Shown here: piece by piece, positions 12,025 to 24,303 of the stretch
Position numbering within the stretch: the first letter of the stretch is position 1
Layout: each line of letters starts with the position of its first letter
Source of the DNA: Bondarzewia mesenterica
Taxonomy: Eukaryota; Basidiomycota; Agaricomycetes; Russulales; Bondarzewiaceae
Reading direction: 5' to 3'
DNA: 64,000 nt
Assembly (NCBI GenBank): GCA_004802705.1
Contig: SGPL01000098.1
Location: 1-64,000 of the forward strand
Translations under genes and position numbers: made by a program
Notes under the pieces: generated by a model
Database searches by the model: none
What the model saw: the letters and a program-made list of their open reading frames with translations, nothing else
Told to the model about the DNA's origin: nothing

Positions 12025-13690
12025 GCTTTTCCGCGTCTTCCCCTTCTCTTAGTTTGTCAGCGGTGTGTTAGATCGCTAGATAGAGAGCAGGCGGCTGGTG
12101 TGTGTACGGCTAGTAAGTGTTTTTGAAGATGGACGATACTATGCAATGGAAGTTGTATCAGATATAGGGCCTTTGATGGCTAGATTGACATTGTGCTAGT
12201 AGTGCGCACATATCGCAAGGATTTTTTGTATGGCCCTTGGGTCCAACGAGCGATTGAATAAAAAAAGGGCGGACTTTTGTGTCCTAACATTAAGTAGCAG
12301 AAGTTATATTCTATTCAGAATGTGAGGGAGAGTAACTGATGGTCGATGAATCCAGGACCAATTGTCGGGCACCACGGTGATCATCTGTCCGTCTGTCCCA
12401 CCTGGCTAGCGATAGTTGGGCAGGGCGTTGGTAGTAGGGCAAGGAACGACATGGAATTATAAATACACGCATTGAGAGACCATTCCATGATTTAAGTGTC
12501 GGTGAGAGCTGTTGAGAGTTAGGTAGACAGATCATTGCGAAAGCCGCGGCACAGAGTAAATTGAAATCGTTTAAATCTAATAGAAGACACCTTTTGGTTC
12601 GAGGCGTAACATGGGAGCACGGTATGAGGTGATTGCAATCACGTCTGTTTGTCGAGTTAAGAACAAATCCGCATTAAAACGTCCTCCGAACAAAGGCTTG
12701 ATAGACGGTCACACCACTCGATCTCGAGAAGCCTGCCGATGGTATCGTGGATCAAGTACTTACGGCGTGTATGTGAGAACCCTGCAGTGAAGGTGAAAGT
12801 AGCGCAACACATGGCAAACCCATCGGGATTGCAAGCGCGAAGAGCTGAAACCTGAGTTCGCGCCTTATCATGACCATGAGGACGTCGAGACCACTGTGAA
12901 CAGACTCGAGTGTGATATGCGGCATAAACTGACTCGCGCTGTGCCAGCGATAGTATAAATCATGGCAGACCTCCCGACGAGATCCAAGCGTATGAATTAC
13001 AAGGCCTGACGACGCACCGATAGTATACAGCGAGAACCAGTGTGAAGAAACCATGCTTGCTATCTTCAACGAGGTAAGACTACTGTAGTTCAAGTTGGAA
13101 CTAAATTCTGAGCCGGACGAAGTGAGCGATGATCGTGGCCTCAGTCAAGAAATCCCACCTACAGATCGTAATTGCCAGAAGATCAAGATTGCCAGCTGGC
13201 TGCATCGGCCAGAAGAATTTAAATAATGAAGACATTCTTGACCGGATGTCTTTGTTCAAGTTGGTGGGAATTCAACCTCGAATCCAACAGCAGTCGGATT
13301 TACCGGGTTGCGTCTAGGATTCCGCAGAAAAATGCGACTATTGCACATTGAAAGCTTGTGGATATCGATGTTGCTAGTAAACAAGAGGCAAATGCTAGAA
13401 ACCGAGGCCACTCATTGGGCAACTATATCTGCCTCTGCTTGCCGGCCGGCCATGCTCATTGCTCATGACCAAGTCTGTGACGCAGCAGTGACCTCTTTCT
13501 TTAATTCATCTCCCTCGTCCTGGAACCGCCTCCTTAAACTAATACATCTTCTAATAGCTTCTAATGCCCATTACGTAGCAAGAAATTCCTCCAAAGTACA
13601 AAATTCCGTGCGTATCCTCGCGAGGCCTCTACGTTGTGATGGGGGGTCCCTCTGGGTCCCTCTTGCTTGAATTGGATGGCAGAATGAGGT
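12025..13690. other. intergenic, no gene seen
   Basis: After the inhibitor 3' UTR no exon is supported. A minus-strand open frame at 12752-13093 contains hydrophobic stretches but has no recognised family and no clear splice partners. The stretch starts a gene-poor region full of relics. Confidence 0.4.
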
Positions 13691-13699
13691 GAGCAGCGA

Positions 13700-14660
13700 T
13701 GGTGTAATTGAACATGTCATGTTCCGCGAAGTAATTCTCGCCTTGCTATCATCCTTCCCTCTCTTGTCCATCGGTGCACCACAACTCACCAGTCCAATGA
13801 CTGTGCTTACCCTTCTTGAGTGCTCCGTGCGCGGTCTGCTCATGTTTCCGTAGCAGATCTTGCCGTTCATAAGCCTTGTTGCGGCCCTCCGAGGTGCATC
13901 TATGCCTTCGCCCGGCGTAGGCGGAATGACCAGCGGTAGATTCCTCGTACCGTTTAAGACCTCTCAGGTCGGCGAAGCCTGCATCTTGGCGTCGGCACAC
14001 AAATCGGCCTGCTCATCTCACTTTCCACCTCTTCGTTATCCTCCTCAGCCTGTCAGCTTGATTGCCCGTGTCCTGGTGCGGCTCTTGGCACGTGAAGGTC
14101 TCCTACGGATGCCTGTGCACCTTCGAGGACAGGCTTTACCTCGAAGTTATTTTCGAGGTGCTGGTTCTTCAATGTATGGGTTGTCTTGGTTGTTACCTTG
14201 ACTGCTGCCGCCTGTTGGACTTGATGACCAGCCGACATCGGCTACATGGGCAAGGTTGTCTGCGTACGAGATCTTGCATCGCTTCGCCTGATGATGATTC
14301 GCCAGCTTTGCGACCGCCGTCGGATCGAAATTCTCGACTTGTTGACCATGATGGATAGGTTATGGTCGGCATCGTGCCTGATGGCAGGATACCGACGCTC
14401 TGGGCATCGGGCATTATCAGCTGTCGCCGTCGCTCTGCGCAGCACGCTTCTTAATCCACAAAGGACATGGGTTTCTTGACCGCTTGCTCTTGAGCTCCCC
14501 GCACCAGGATTGACTTAGTAATGTCGCCTGAAAGAGGCCGCATAGAAGGTGCCTGGACATGGTGTACATTTATCGAACTCTGCGATTTGGTTACAGATAT
14601 AGGCATTCCCGGGCCGCGAGGGATGGGTGCCTGTCTCCAGGTTGTATGCATGGCACGCAA
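13700..14660 (-). pseudogene. decayed C2H2 zinc-finger gene
   Basis: On the minus strand at 14000-13750 there is a double finger-like stretch: FADLRGLKRYEES, then RCTSEGRNKAYERQDLLRKH followed by EQTAH. In active fungal fingers of this type the second Cys lies where this copy has Arg (codon CGC, minus strand of 13881-13883), so the zinc site is lost. Further upstream on the same strand (14700-14050) short patches such as CPCSRCRLVIKS and PGNAYICNQIAEFDKC look like cysteine-bearing coding sequence, broken by stops and frame changes. I infer an old zinc-finger regulator gene. Confidence 0.4.
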
Positions 14661-14781
14661 CGGGCTTGCCTATGTCATAGTAGGCGGGTGAGGAGCGCTA
14701 CGAGCAATCGGAGCGCCCAAGGAGAGATCGACGGTGCTGTTGGGACTACAGGATGGCCAGTGCTACGGGCACATCTTCTGA

Positions 14782-15597
14782 GTGCGGATGCGGATGTGCT
14801 TGCCTCGGACGTACGATTGTGATAGGGTTGGTGCTATCGGAGACTCCTGTTTGTTCGCGACACCACCCACGAGACAGCGCTGCTCCACTCTTCATTCAGG
14901 ATTTGTGAATATCCAGCGATTTTACGAAGCTAGTGCGTACTGGGGATACGGACTGATGAACATGAGTCGTGATGACTCTGTACTCACTGCAATCGAAGAA
15001 GAGTACTGGTATGTGCTCAGTACGAGCGCAGCTCCGTTCGGCATAGGCATTATCTCCGTGCTAAAGGTAGTTATGAAGGTTATGTATGCAGACCACTTAT
15101 ATCGGCCGTTAGCCTCTGACGCCTTTTCCGAGGTTCAATCTGAATCTTCAAGCACGATCCCACAAAAACATATCGACCTTAATGACCCTATCAGACGGCT
15201 GCATCCGAACTCAGGCGCCCACGAGTTCGTGGCAATGAGCGGAAAATGTAACATCTGTGCAGTCCGTCGCCATTCACAGCATTTTCGTCTGGGTGAAGCT
15301 CTGTTTTATCAGCAACTAATGCACAGGCATCGGCGGAAAAGATGGCGCTTAAGATCACGCTATGTACAACGCTTGCGGGCCGCGGGTGTCAATCCCGTCA
15401 AGCCAGGGTGGTTCTTCTCTGCAACTCATGAGATGCACCGACGGATCCCAGAGTGGAGGATCATGTGCGGGTGAGCCTGAGAAACGCAGAGGCGCGTATC
15501 GAAGTCGCCCTTTTTTGTGTTGCTTATGAACCTAATTTTAATCTTTTTGTTGCCCTCAGCCATTGTTCAAAAAGCTTTGAAGGACTTCCAAGGGCGT
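14782..15597 (+). CDS. hypothetical protein with Cys/His pairs
   Basis: A long open exon reaches a GGTGAGC donor at about 15472. After an intron ending CTCAG near 15560, the frame gives GHCSKSFEGLPRA and a TAG at about 15595-15597. The protein holds KCNICAVRRHSQHFRLGEAL followed by FYQQLMHRH, a C-x2-C...H-x3-H arrangement. A second Cys pair (MCGHC) is formed across the intron. This suggests C2H2-like fingers, but no orthologue is recognised. The start is uncertain; an in-frame ATG near 14956 is an alternative. It lies between relics and may itself be decaying. Confidence 0.35.
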
Positions 15598-16171
15598 AGA
15601 ACTTTGTCAAACCGTCATGTAAGTTCTCTGATGGATCAGGAGTGGACATATTTACTTGGTCGCTGATTTTGTTTTCCAAGACTTTCGAATTGCCATCTCA
15701 ATGGGGAGGTTTCCGGGCAATGCGAGTGAACCGCGAGAATTAACAAGGTATCTTATCAAACCTGATAGAATCCAAATTTACCTGCCAGTACCGCCAATTT
15801 CGAGTTGAGCTCTTATTGCAAGCTCTGCACTGTGTCTACCGTTTGGACTCAGGCAGCCATTGGATACCTAGACTGGTAAGTGATATTCACCCTTGGCACT
15901 GTACCCATCTCGGAGAAGGCACCTGGCCTGTATTGCCATCTCACATTCACGCATAGAACCTGGGCCCCCGCCGGCGGATCGCTCAAGTCGCACCGATCCT
16001 AATCTCCCCACTTTGAATGTAGGTCTCACGTCGCTTAACGTCTTTCTTTGCAAGTTTACGCGTGAACGAGCCTACGCAACCTTTCCAGTACCACAGAGCC
16101 GTCATTGTCTTGAATTCTTATATGACGCACACTCGACAAAATGGTGAAGCAAAACACGATCAACTCTTCGT
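15598..16171. other. gap, nothing recognised
   Basis: No exon was recognised on either strand. The sequence lies between the Cys/His protein and the FunK1 relic. Confidence 0.4.
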
Positions 16172-16976
16172 ATGGCGTTTCATAGTCCGTTCAAGAAAAT
16201 GAGTCATCATTCGCAAATCAGGGCTCATATCCAGACCCGCACGCTCGAAGCAGAATCCATCATTCGAGATGAGAGGCGCGTGTCTGCGTTCGCATACCAA
16301 GAAGATTTCTTCGATAAGTTCTTACCTGAGAACGACATTCTTATTGACGAGATACTAGGTAAAGTGCTTTCGAATGTGGCATCATCTCACTGAACCTCTC
16401 ACCAAAAGGCCACCATGGTTTGTACTAGAAATGACTTTCTGAACGGTGGTGTTAGTTCGAAAAACCTTTTGATTACCGCTTCACCGAAGACATATCGCGG
16501 TAACTTCGTCGACTTCGACTAAGAAGGATGCGCAAATACTAGACAATAAGCAAACGGTGAGCGTGAAACAGTATTCAATACATGATAAAGCAATATTTGA
16601 TGAGCTTATGCTGCAGGATATCCTGGCCTACATGAGCGCAGAGCTCGCAAGCGCGCAATGTTGCGCATATTACATCAATGAAGCGTTTCCAAACGTGGCG
16701 CAGCACAAAGTTTTGCATGATCTGGAGTCATCCCTCTGGAACTTGTGCTGGATTCGCATCTGCCGAAAAGGTCCTGGGAGTCATCGCTTGCTGACCCCAA
16801 ACGACATAAAGAGCTCGCACATGCGATCCAACCGCGTAAACATCGCTCAGGTTGCCGTTCGCGGAAGCTTGGTTCGTTTTCTCCCACACCGACCATCTTT
16901 GACCCATAAATACCAGCGTTTTATACACTCTCTGTCACTTTATTGGCCCGGTGAATGCGCTTTAGTGTGCATCTGA
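16172..16976 (+). pseudogene. relic of a fungal-type FunK1 protein kinase
   Basis: Two pieces of the FunK1 family are visible in order. The first (16172-16393) encodes an N-terminal helix ending in EDFFDKFLPENDILIDEIL, like the FunK1 pre-kinase region. The second (16557-16890) encodes DILAYMSAELASA and then HDLESSLWNLCWIRICRKGPG, which matches the end of the kinase C-lobe (the 'GTxxFMS...HDLESFxWVLxWI' block). The kinase N-lobe, the HRD-type catalytic loop and the metal-binding loop are missing from the ~170 bases between. I read this as an internally deleted pseudogene. Confidence 0.5.
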
Positions 16977-17242
16977 CTTCCGTTCGATGTTCAAATATGT
17001 CACGTGCTAGCTTGTCTGGAGCTCACTGCGGCGCTGGATCACCGATCTATATTTCGGTACCCGACGGTACGTCGGCCCTGTGGGTCCTTGTTTCCATGTA
17101 GCAACACTGAGCGCTGGCTTGTCCAAAAAAGCGCTTGTTTTTGAATCTGCAAGTTGTCGCTCTCTACCCCATCACTCTCACCTTCAGGACACTTTTTACT
17201 CATCGTCAAAGAAACTGTTTTCGCCCAGTGGAATGGAAAGCA

Positions 17243-20200
17243 ATGATGTTCCAGCTGGTGGCTCAGCGCCTGCAATGGTAGGAAGGCATGCATCGCATAT
17301 TGTGTCGGGTGTCATTCAACGGTAACCGTGGTAGAATGCCATCGACAGAGATTCAAAACGTAGGAAAAGCTCTTGCGGCTGTTCTAGTGATGAGGGTCGT
17401 AATCTGGTCGTCTGCATCGACGGCACGTCGAATCAGTTCGGCCCTAAGGTTTGACTCACATTGGTATACTTTTACTTCCATTTGATCATTGATCATTACC
17501 CTGGTATCAGAACACCAATGTTATCGAGCTCTACAGTCGTCTCGTCAAAAACGAGAAGCAACTCACGTACTACAACAGCGGCATCGGGACATACGCAAAG
17601 CCGTCGTGGAAATCATTCAGCTATTGGAAGCAGATCATGGATAATACTATTGATCTCGCCATTGCCTGGTAATATTTTCCTTCATCGTAATTTTCACTAG
17701 TATTGAGCTTCGACTTCATCCTGCAGGAATTTCGAGAAGATCGTCATGAGCGCGTATCGTTGGTTGTCTGACAACTACCAAGACGGCGATCGCATCTTTT
17801 TATTCGGTGTGCATCCCTTGAAGGTTTTCGATTCGCAAATGTTCTGATTGAACGGGATTATCAGGTTTCTCCCGAGGAGCTTACCAAGTTCGAACCCTGG
17901 CAGCAATGATTCACAAAGTCAGATCACCGATTCTTTGTCTCACACTATCTGAGTTGTGTTCTATTTCAAGGTTGGACTAATTCACAAAGGAAATGAGGAC
18001 CAAATCCCATTGTGCGTACTCGATTTGAACACTAGTCTTCATCCAGGCCTAACAACTCAATGCCTGCACCAGCGCTTACGAGCTCTACGCCGACCCCAAA
18101 AGTGATGATCCTGCAACTCTCGCGTCACCTTCAGGTGAAGGCTCTCAGTTCAATGCGGCAGCCATGAGAATCATGGTGAGCAATAAGCCGCGGACAAGAG
18201 TATATCCTTCTGTTTCCGTCGCCTCTTCCTTAACGTCATTGTCTGAATCCGAGACATTGCCACCACTGTCCGACGTTCCTAGGGGCATGGCAAGTCGCTT
18301 CAAGGGTACCTTCTCGCGGCCTAATGTTAAGGTTCATTTCGTCGGTGCTTGGTGCGTATCACGGTTATCTGATACGCCATAGTCGCAGTGGATTTTATCT
18401 TACCGTAGATCTAGGGACACAGTATCTTCCGTGGGAATCGTCAGAGGCAAGAATCTCCCGGGAACAGTATCGGGTCTGAGGCATATTTGCATTTTCCGTC
18501 ACGCTCTGGCACTTGATGAGCGTCGCGTCAAATTCCTGCCGGAGTATGCTTCAGGAGGAGTAATGTTGCCAGAAGACGAGATCCGAAATGCTAGTAGCAA
18601 TCCAACATCTAGGTCCCTTTCAAATATCAAGGAGGTGTGGTTTATAGGAACGCACTCTGATATGTGAGTGCTGATTACAAAGTCTGCAATAAACTTGAAA
18701 CTAATCTAAGTAGAGGCGGAGGAAATGTCTTCAATCCTGACTTGAAAAGGAGCGGGCCTCCCTTATTATGGATGTCGCAGGAGGCAAAGTTAGCTGGTAT
18801 TGAAATGGAGCTCTCGAGCTTTAAATGGGACTGGAAAAAGTTGGGTGATGTCAACGAGTCTTTAAGCGGGGTCTGGTGGCTGCTTGAGTATGCGCCAATC
18901 AAGCAGTTAACATTCAAGGACGCAGATGCTGCGAGGTATCGGTGAGTCCATCTAATACTTCTCGTATTCGGACAGATTTTATGGATGTGGCGTAGCTTTC
19001 ATCGTGGACGCGGACGTCGAATACATTCCGGCCAGAAGATTCACGCTACAGTCGCGTTGTTTTCTCCAGAGAAGTATAAGCCCAAGGCAATTCTCCCACC
19101 TGAGGCTGCGGATGGCGACTGGCACAAGTTGATCACATCTCCACAAAGTGGAAGTTATGCTCACACTCTCGACAAAGGTCTCGACCGCTGGAAATTTTGG
19201 TTCGAGATGGATGTATCCGATATGGTGGAGGCAGTCATTCGAGATTTTGGAGACCTCACTTCAATCTTTGTGACCGTAGATCGACTTGACAGATTGATTC
19301 AATCCGGTGCGTGCGTGCTCATTCAGTGGAAGAAAGTCCATAACAATTAACGGTGTTCTGTAGCTGAGGGTGCTCGAGCAGTCCGTAACGTCCTGGATCA
19401 AAATGTCGATGCGTTTTCCGCCTTAATGAATCTGGCAATGCGAACAAATGATCCGGACCCACGACTTCAAGATATCATCACTCTTGCTCTAACGAAGATT
19501 GCAGCTTGTGGTCCGAGGTATGCAGAAACTACACTTTGCGTGTACAGATCTTTCTTACACCTAACAGATTTAGCAACGATCTACTTGCAGCTGTGCTTTT
19601 ATCCAAGCTCCTAAGCACCGATATTCAAGAGCGCGATGCTGCAAAATTTCTGTTGACGCAACTTTCTGGTGCCAGTCAGTCTGAAATTGTTTCCCCTTCT
19701 ATTTTATCTAACCAATCTGATGAATCATAAGTCTCAGATCCGATGTGCAAATCTTTGGTGAATTTAAGCAACTTTCCATGTTTGGCATTCTATCTTGCAT
19801 GCAAATCCAAGGTCAAACGCTTTAGCATGGATGCCGCCAAAGAGGCGTTACGCAAAGGTCCATTTCAATGTGAATTAACTTAGTCAATGGCCCTCAAACT
19901 GACCGTTGAGTAGATCGGCTTGGCACCTTGAAATGTCTGCTTTTTGATCTCCTAGCAGATCAGGACCTAGATGTTCAAAGGCTGTCAACTGAAGTCATAG
20001 CAAGTCTCGGCGCAAAATTCTCCATTGTAAATGACCTTGCTAGACTGTCTAGAGATGGTCTCGGTGATCCAGATCTAGACATACAGCGGCGCTGTATCAA
20101 AGCAATCGTGGTGCTGGCCTCATCATATCGTGGTAAGTTCATTAATACTCTAAAATTTGTGTCAGCTCTTACAGTAGCGAAGAGGATGTGCGAGATGCTA

Positions 20201-21207
20201 TGTTTCAAGTCCATCTCCATCGGGATCTGCACCATCTCTCCTTTCCAGATAACTCCCCGGATGATAACCTCAGGCGTTTGGCAATCACTGAGCTCAAAAG
20301 ACGCTGGCCTCTGCATATTGCGAAGGAGTTTCGTGATAACCCAGTCTATTCTATCGCATTTTCGCCGGACGGCAAGCTCATCGCGTCGGGCTCATGGGAC
20401 AAGGCCGTGCGAGTCTGGGCCGCAGAGACGGGGGAGATAACGGCTGCGCTCACAGGGCACAATGACGACGTCTTCAGCGTTGCGTTTTCACCGGATGGCA
20501 AGCGCATCGTGTCAGGTTCAAGGGACCATACTGTGCGAGTTTGGGACGCAAAGACAGGTCACGCCACGTCAAGACCTTTCAGTGGGCATGACTATATTGT
20601 CCATTCCGCGGCATTTTCGCCGGACGGTAAATCCGTCGCTTCGGGTTCATTCGACAAAACCATCCGACTTTGGGATGCAGAGACTGGTGAGGTGAAGTCT
20701 TCGCCCTTCACAGTGCAATCCGAGGTCCACTCCATCGCATTTTCGCCGGATGGCAAGTCCATCGCGTCCGGTTCATGGGATAAACTTGTACGAGTTTGGA
20801 ATATAAAGACGGGCGAGGCCGAGGTTGTTGGCGCGCACGCTAGGGAAGTCACCTCCGTTGCGTTTTCCCCGGACGGCAAGTATATCGCATCGGGTTCAGT
20901 GGACGCAACCGTACGAGTCTGGAATACTGAGACGGGCGAGCCCAAGTATGCTCCTCTCATCGGTCATACCGAGCGTGTCAATGCCGTGGCATATTCGCCA
21001 GATGGCTCGTACATAGTATCGGGTTCAGATGACCATACTGTACAAGCTTGGGATGCGGAGACTGGTGTGCCAGTGGCCGAATCTTCCACTACGCACATGG
21101 ATCGTGTGACTTCTGTTGCATTTTCACCTGACGGGAAGTATATAGCATCGTCTTCATGGGATCATACTGTCAAAGTATGGAAGGCAGCTTCTAATGCAGG
21201 AATCTGA
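17243..21207 (+). CDS. DUF2235 (Tle1-like hydrolase) - HEAT-like - WD40 protein
   Basis: Fifteen exons join in consistent phase to 1047 residues: 17243-17277, 17364-17448, 17511-17668, 17727-17806, 17865-17917, 17971-18011, 18073-18351, 18415-18663, 18714-18941, 18996-19306, 19364-19517, 19568-19674, 19738-19857, 19914-20132, 20183-21207. Residues ~24-500 are a DUF2235 alpha/beta hydrolase: NLVVCIDGTSNQFGPK near the start, nucleophile motif GFSRGAYQVR (residues ~120-129), WDTVSSVGI (~244) and THSDIGGG (~323), then GRGRRIHSGQKIH. This gives a plausible Ser-Asp-His triad. Residues ~505-755 are helical repeats of HEAT/ARM type. Residues ~759-1044 form seven WD40 repeats, one propeller. No NACHT or P-loop is seen. 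Bacterial Tle1 relatives cleave phospholipids; the substrate here is unknown. The first exon is the least certain. Confidence 0.75.
20338..21195 (+). repeat. seven WD40 repeats, period about 129 bp
   Basis: Seven consecutive units each carry a variant of VxSVAFSPDGKxIASGS, then DxTVRVWDAETGE. They are more alike than WD40 blades of ordinary housekeeping propellers. Differences cluster at a few positions per blade (for example W/R/F/V/D after GS) and at the loops between blades. Confidence 0.9.
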
Positions 21208-21513
21208 ACTTCATCCAATCTGCATATACTGTACTGTTACAATCCTCTGAGTTTGCGAAGGGATCGTTTATTATACACTTTTTGCTTCTTTTTGTAGGGT
21301 CGATGCAACGTTATTCGTGAAAATAAATATATTTGGTCAAGATTTTATACACCCCTCCCATCGCCCCAGCTCACCCCTCACCCTTCACCCCTACCCCGAA
21401 CTTACCCATGCACGACATCGATCACGACTTAACCTGCCCACTCGCCCCATACGGCAATCACACAGAAGCCGACTGCCTCCTCCAACTCGGCGAGCGGTCC
21501 CTCCTACCCCAAC
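21208..21513. other. 3' intergenic between convergent genes
   Basis: Short convergent 3' flank between the WD40 gene and the S28 peptidase. AT-rich with no exon seen. Confidence 0.6.
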
Positions 21514-23859
21514 TCAGATGCTGGGCGACCAATCGGCCAACCACGCGTGGATGGACTGCAACGCCTCGTCCTGCACCTTCTTGACCGTCGCATCGACTTC
21601 TCCCGCCGCAGACTTAAGGTCCGAGCAATGGTACCCATCCCCTACGGCGATCGGCTGCGACGCCGTGCTCGGGACGTACAGTCCGTCCGCGGAGACGGTG
21701 GCCTCGCGCCACGGGTCGCCTGTGTTCAAGAAAAAGTCAGCGCGCGAGTCCACTTCAGAGGGTAGTAAAGAATATGGGAATGGGAAACTGACGCTGTCCA
21801 TTGGCGAAGAAGAGGTGGTCGACGCGCAGGTTCCACCCATCGTACGCCTCGTTCGTCTTTTGCACGTCTGGAACCGGAGGCTTGCTGAACGCCGCGGGGA
21901 ACATCAGCTCGCATTGTCTCTGTATCAACATTAAAAATGACAAATAGCATCAGCATCTCATTCTCTTTCATCTTCAGACAGACGCGGAAGAAAAATAGAG
22001 GAGAACAAGAACGCGCCTCATCTCCGGCAGGTTGCACCAAGCGTGACACGATCGTGGGATGACCCTTCGGCGCGGCGTCCTGGAAGAACCCGACCTCGTT
22101 GCACACGATCCAATTCCAAGAGCGGCCTGCATTGTCAATCGACTCATCAGTCCAGGTCGACTGACTCGCGTTGTACGTGCCGAGGCACTCCCTGTCCGAA
22201 TTGAAAGAAAAACAAAAGTTACGTTGACTCAGTCAGCCATGACCTGCGAGCATAAATCAACGACAATGAGAAAGAAGAAAAACGCACTCCGCCGTTGCAT
22301 TACCGCACACTGTCCCACACAATCAGTACTTTCCTCGAGAGTAAAGGAAAAGAGGAAGGATAAACGCACAGTTCGAGAGGTACTCGTTTTTGAAATACGT
22401 GCCCCACGCACTGACCGCGTGGTCGACGCCCCATCCGCTCGCAGGCGCGCTCACGCCATCCTTGACCTCAAGCGCGTCGCAAAACTGGAAGAACGGCGCG
22501 TTCGGACCCGACGTCGGCGATAGCGACTGCCAATCCCACAAGTTATTTCGCACTGCCGAAAAAAATGAAGAAAAATTCTCTTCGTCAGCCTTCCATTCTC
22601 TTGGGGAGAGGAGAGAAGCCTGAGGGACGTACATGCACCGGTGACGTCGTCCGCGTGCGTGACGTCCGCCATGCCGTACTCTGCCTTGAGCGCCGCGATC
22701 TCGGAGTCGCTGCCCCACGTAAACACCGCATCAAAGTGCGCGATGACGGCCTGCACGTCCGCGGAGCAGTTCTTGGGCATGTACTGACGGATCGGCTCGA
22801 AATAGCCCCAGTAGTCCCTGCGTCGTAATAGCGTCACAACGTTTGTTTGAAGAAAATAAAATAAAAGTGGGGAGAAGAGGGATAGGGCGTACGAGATGCT
22901 TTGGACGACGGCCGAAGACGCGTAGCCGGCTTGGAAGAGGTCGGTTTTGCTGAATGCAGATGGTTCGTGAGTTTCGAATGGTTCGAGAACAAAGAACTCA
23001 GCTTCTCGAAGCACTCACTTGACCATCGTGAAGCCTGTCAGAGCACCTAAGCGTGCCAAGCACACGACAAATTCCACGTCAATACCTGACATTCTCATAC
23101 CCAACGGAGAATAAAGGGAGAAGCAGCACGCACCCGCATAGCTTCCGCCGACCAGCACCCACGGCGCCTGGCCCGGCGCGACGCTATCGCCACCAGGCAT
23201 GGGCAGCTTGACGTTCTTCGCAAAGTACTCAAGGTCGTCAATGGCCTGTTGAATGGTAAGGTACTTAAGGCTCGCGACGGACAGATCGGGATACGGGTTG
23301 GAGAGTCCGAAGAAACGGTGCTCGAGCACGATCGTCGCGCCCTTTTCCTGTTGTGCGATGAGTCCGTTGATGGTCCTGTTCGTGAGGTAGCCGTAGTACG
23401 CTAATGAGGCGCGTCAGGTGAGAATTGGGCACATATATGCGCATAAAAGGTGCAGAATTGGGACTCACGAGCTGCGTTGGCTTCACCTGGGGTCATCAGG
23501 ATGATGGGTCCACCTGCGCCGAGTCAATGGTCAATGAAAAAACGCGCATACAGTCAGTCATAGAAAGGTATGTAACGCGCACCAGGCTCGTAGAACTCCC
23601 AAGTGTGCCAGTATCGCTGCTTGAAGGTGCCCAAGCTCGGATTAGTGTGATCGATGAGCTGGTCGAAGTAATACGTCGTGTTGTACGGCGGCACCGACGC
23701 AGCACTGTCGGTGCTCTTATACTCGACAGCGCGCGCGTTAGGCAGTAGATCGATGATCGGTGGGAGAGGGAGCGGCGGAGTGTTCGCGTGCAGACGGCCG
23801 TCGGGCAGGATGGCCACGACAGACGTCGCGAGCGCGAGGAGCGGGAGGAAGGAGAGCAT
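21514..23859 (-). CDS. serine peptidase of family S28 (prolyl carboxypeptidase-like), secreted
   Basis: Secreted acid-active peptidase that removes residues after proline. Exon 1 gives a signal peptide (MLSFLPLLALATSVVA). It is followed by YYFDQLIDHTNPSLGTFKQR and YWHTWEFYEPG, then GGPIILMTPGEANAA, LEHRFFGLSNPYPDLS, the nucleophile motif VGGSYAGA and DDVTGAVRNNLWDW. The late blocks ECLGTYN, FFANGQRDPWREATVS (catalytic Asp region) and DGYHCSDL (catalytic His) are present. About ten introns are needed, all with usable splice sites. No break was seen. The stop is at 21514. Consistent with nutrient acquisition together with the S53 peptidases at 54-60 kb; no physical linkage to them. Confidence 0.9.
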
Positions 23860-23914
23860 GCCGCTTGCGATGGAGGAGGAGGGGAGGGGAGGGGGAGGAG
23901 CATGTCGGGGAAAA

Positions 23915-23927
23915 GATATATTATAGC
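23915..23927 (-). promoter_or_regulatory. TATA-like box of the S28 peptidase
   Basis: A TATAATATATC-type element on the minus strand lies about 60 bp upstream of the S28 start codon. Confidence 0.4.
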
Positions 23928-24303
23928 TACGGGATTACATTTTGGAGTGGTGCTAGCGTGACCGTGGCGGAGATGGGCGCGACATGATGAAACTTGGAAG
24001 CCATATGCTTCTGGTTGATTGCTGGCCTAGTCGGCAATGGCAAGGCATTATGAAGCGATGTACGGACTGTTCGAACTTCGAGGGCATGTGCTCAGCGAAG
24101 ATAAGCGAGCACTGATCCGCATGCTTGCGAAGATGGAGGAGAAGGCTGCTGCACATGCGGGCGTCGGAATACTGGGCTTGGGAGGCACGGGCAATGAGTG
24201 CGGCATGGACGAGTTGGTGCTCGACGCCTGCAGCGATATTCGACAAAAGTCGATTGTCTGTTCGTTAAACGCATCAACTATTGTTAATAGTGATATTCCT
24301 TAC

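Noticed and set aside
18664..18945. A separate gene starting inside the DUF2235 region
   Set aside because: The ATG-like start is the intron donor region, and the frame is exon 9 of the larger gene.
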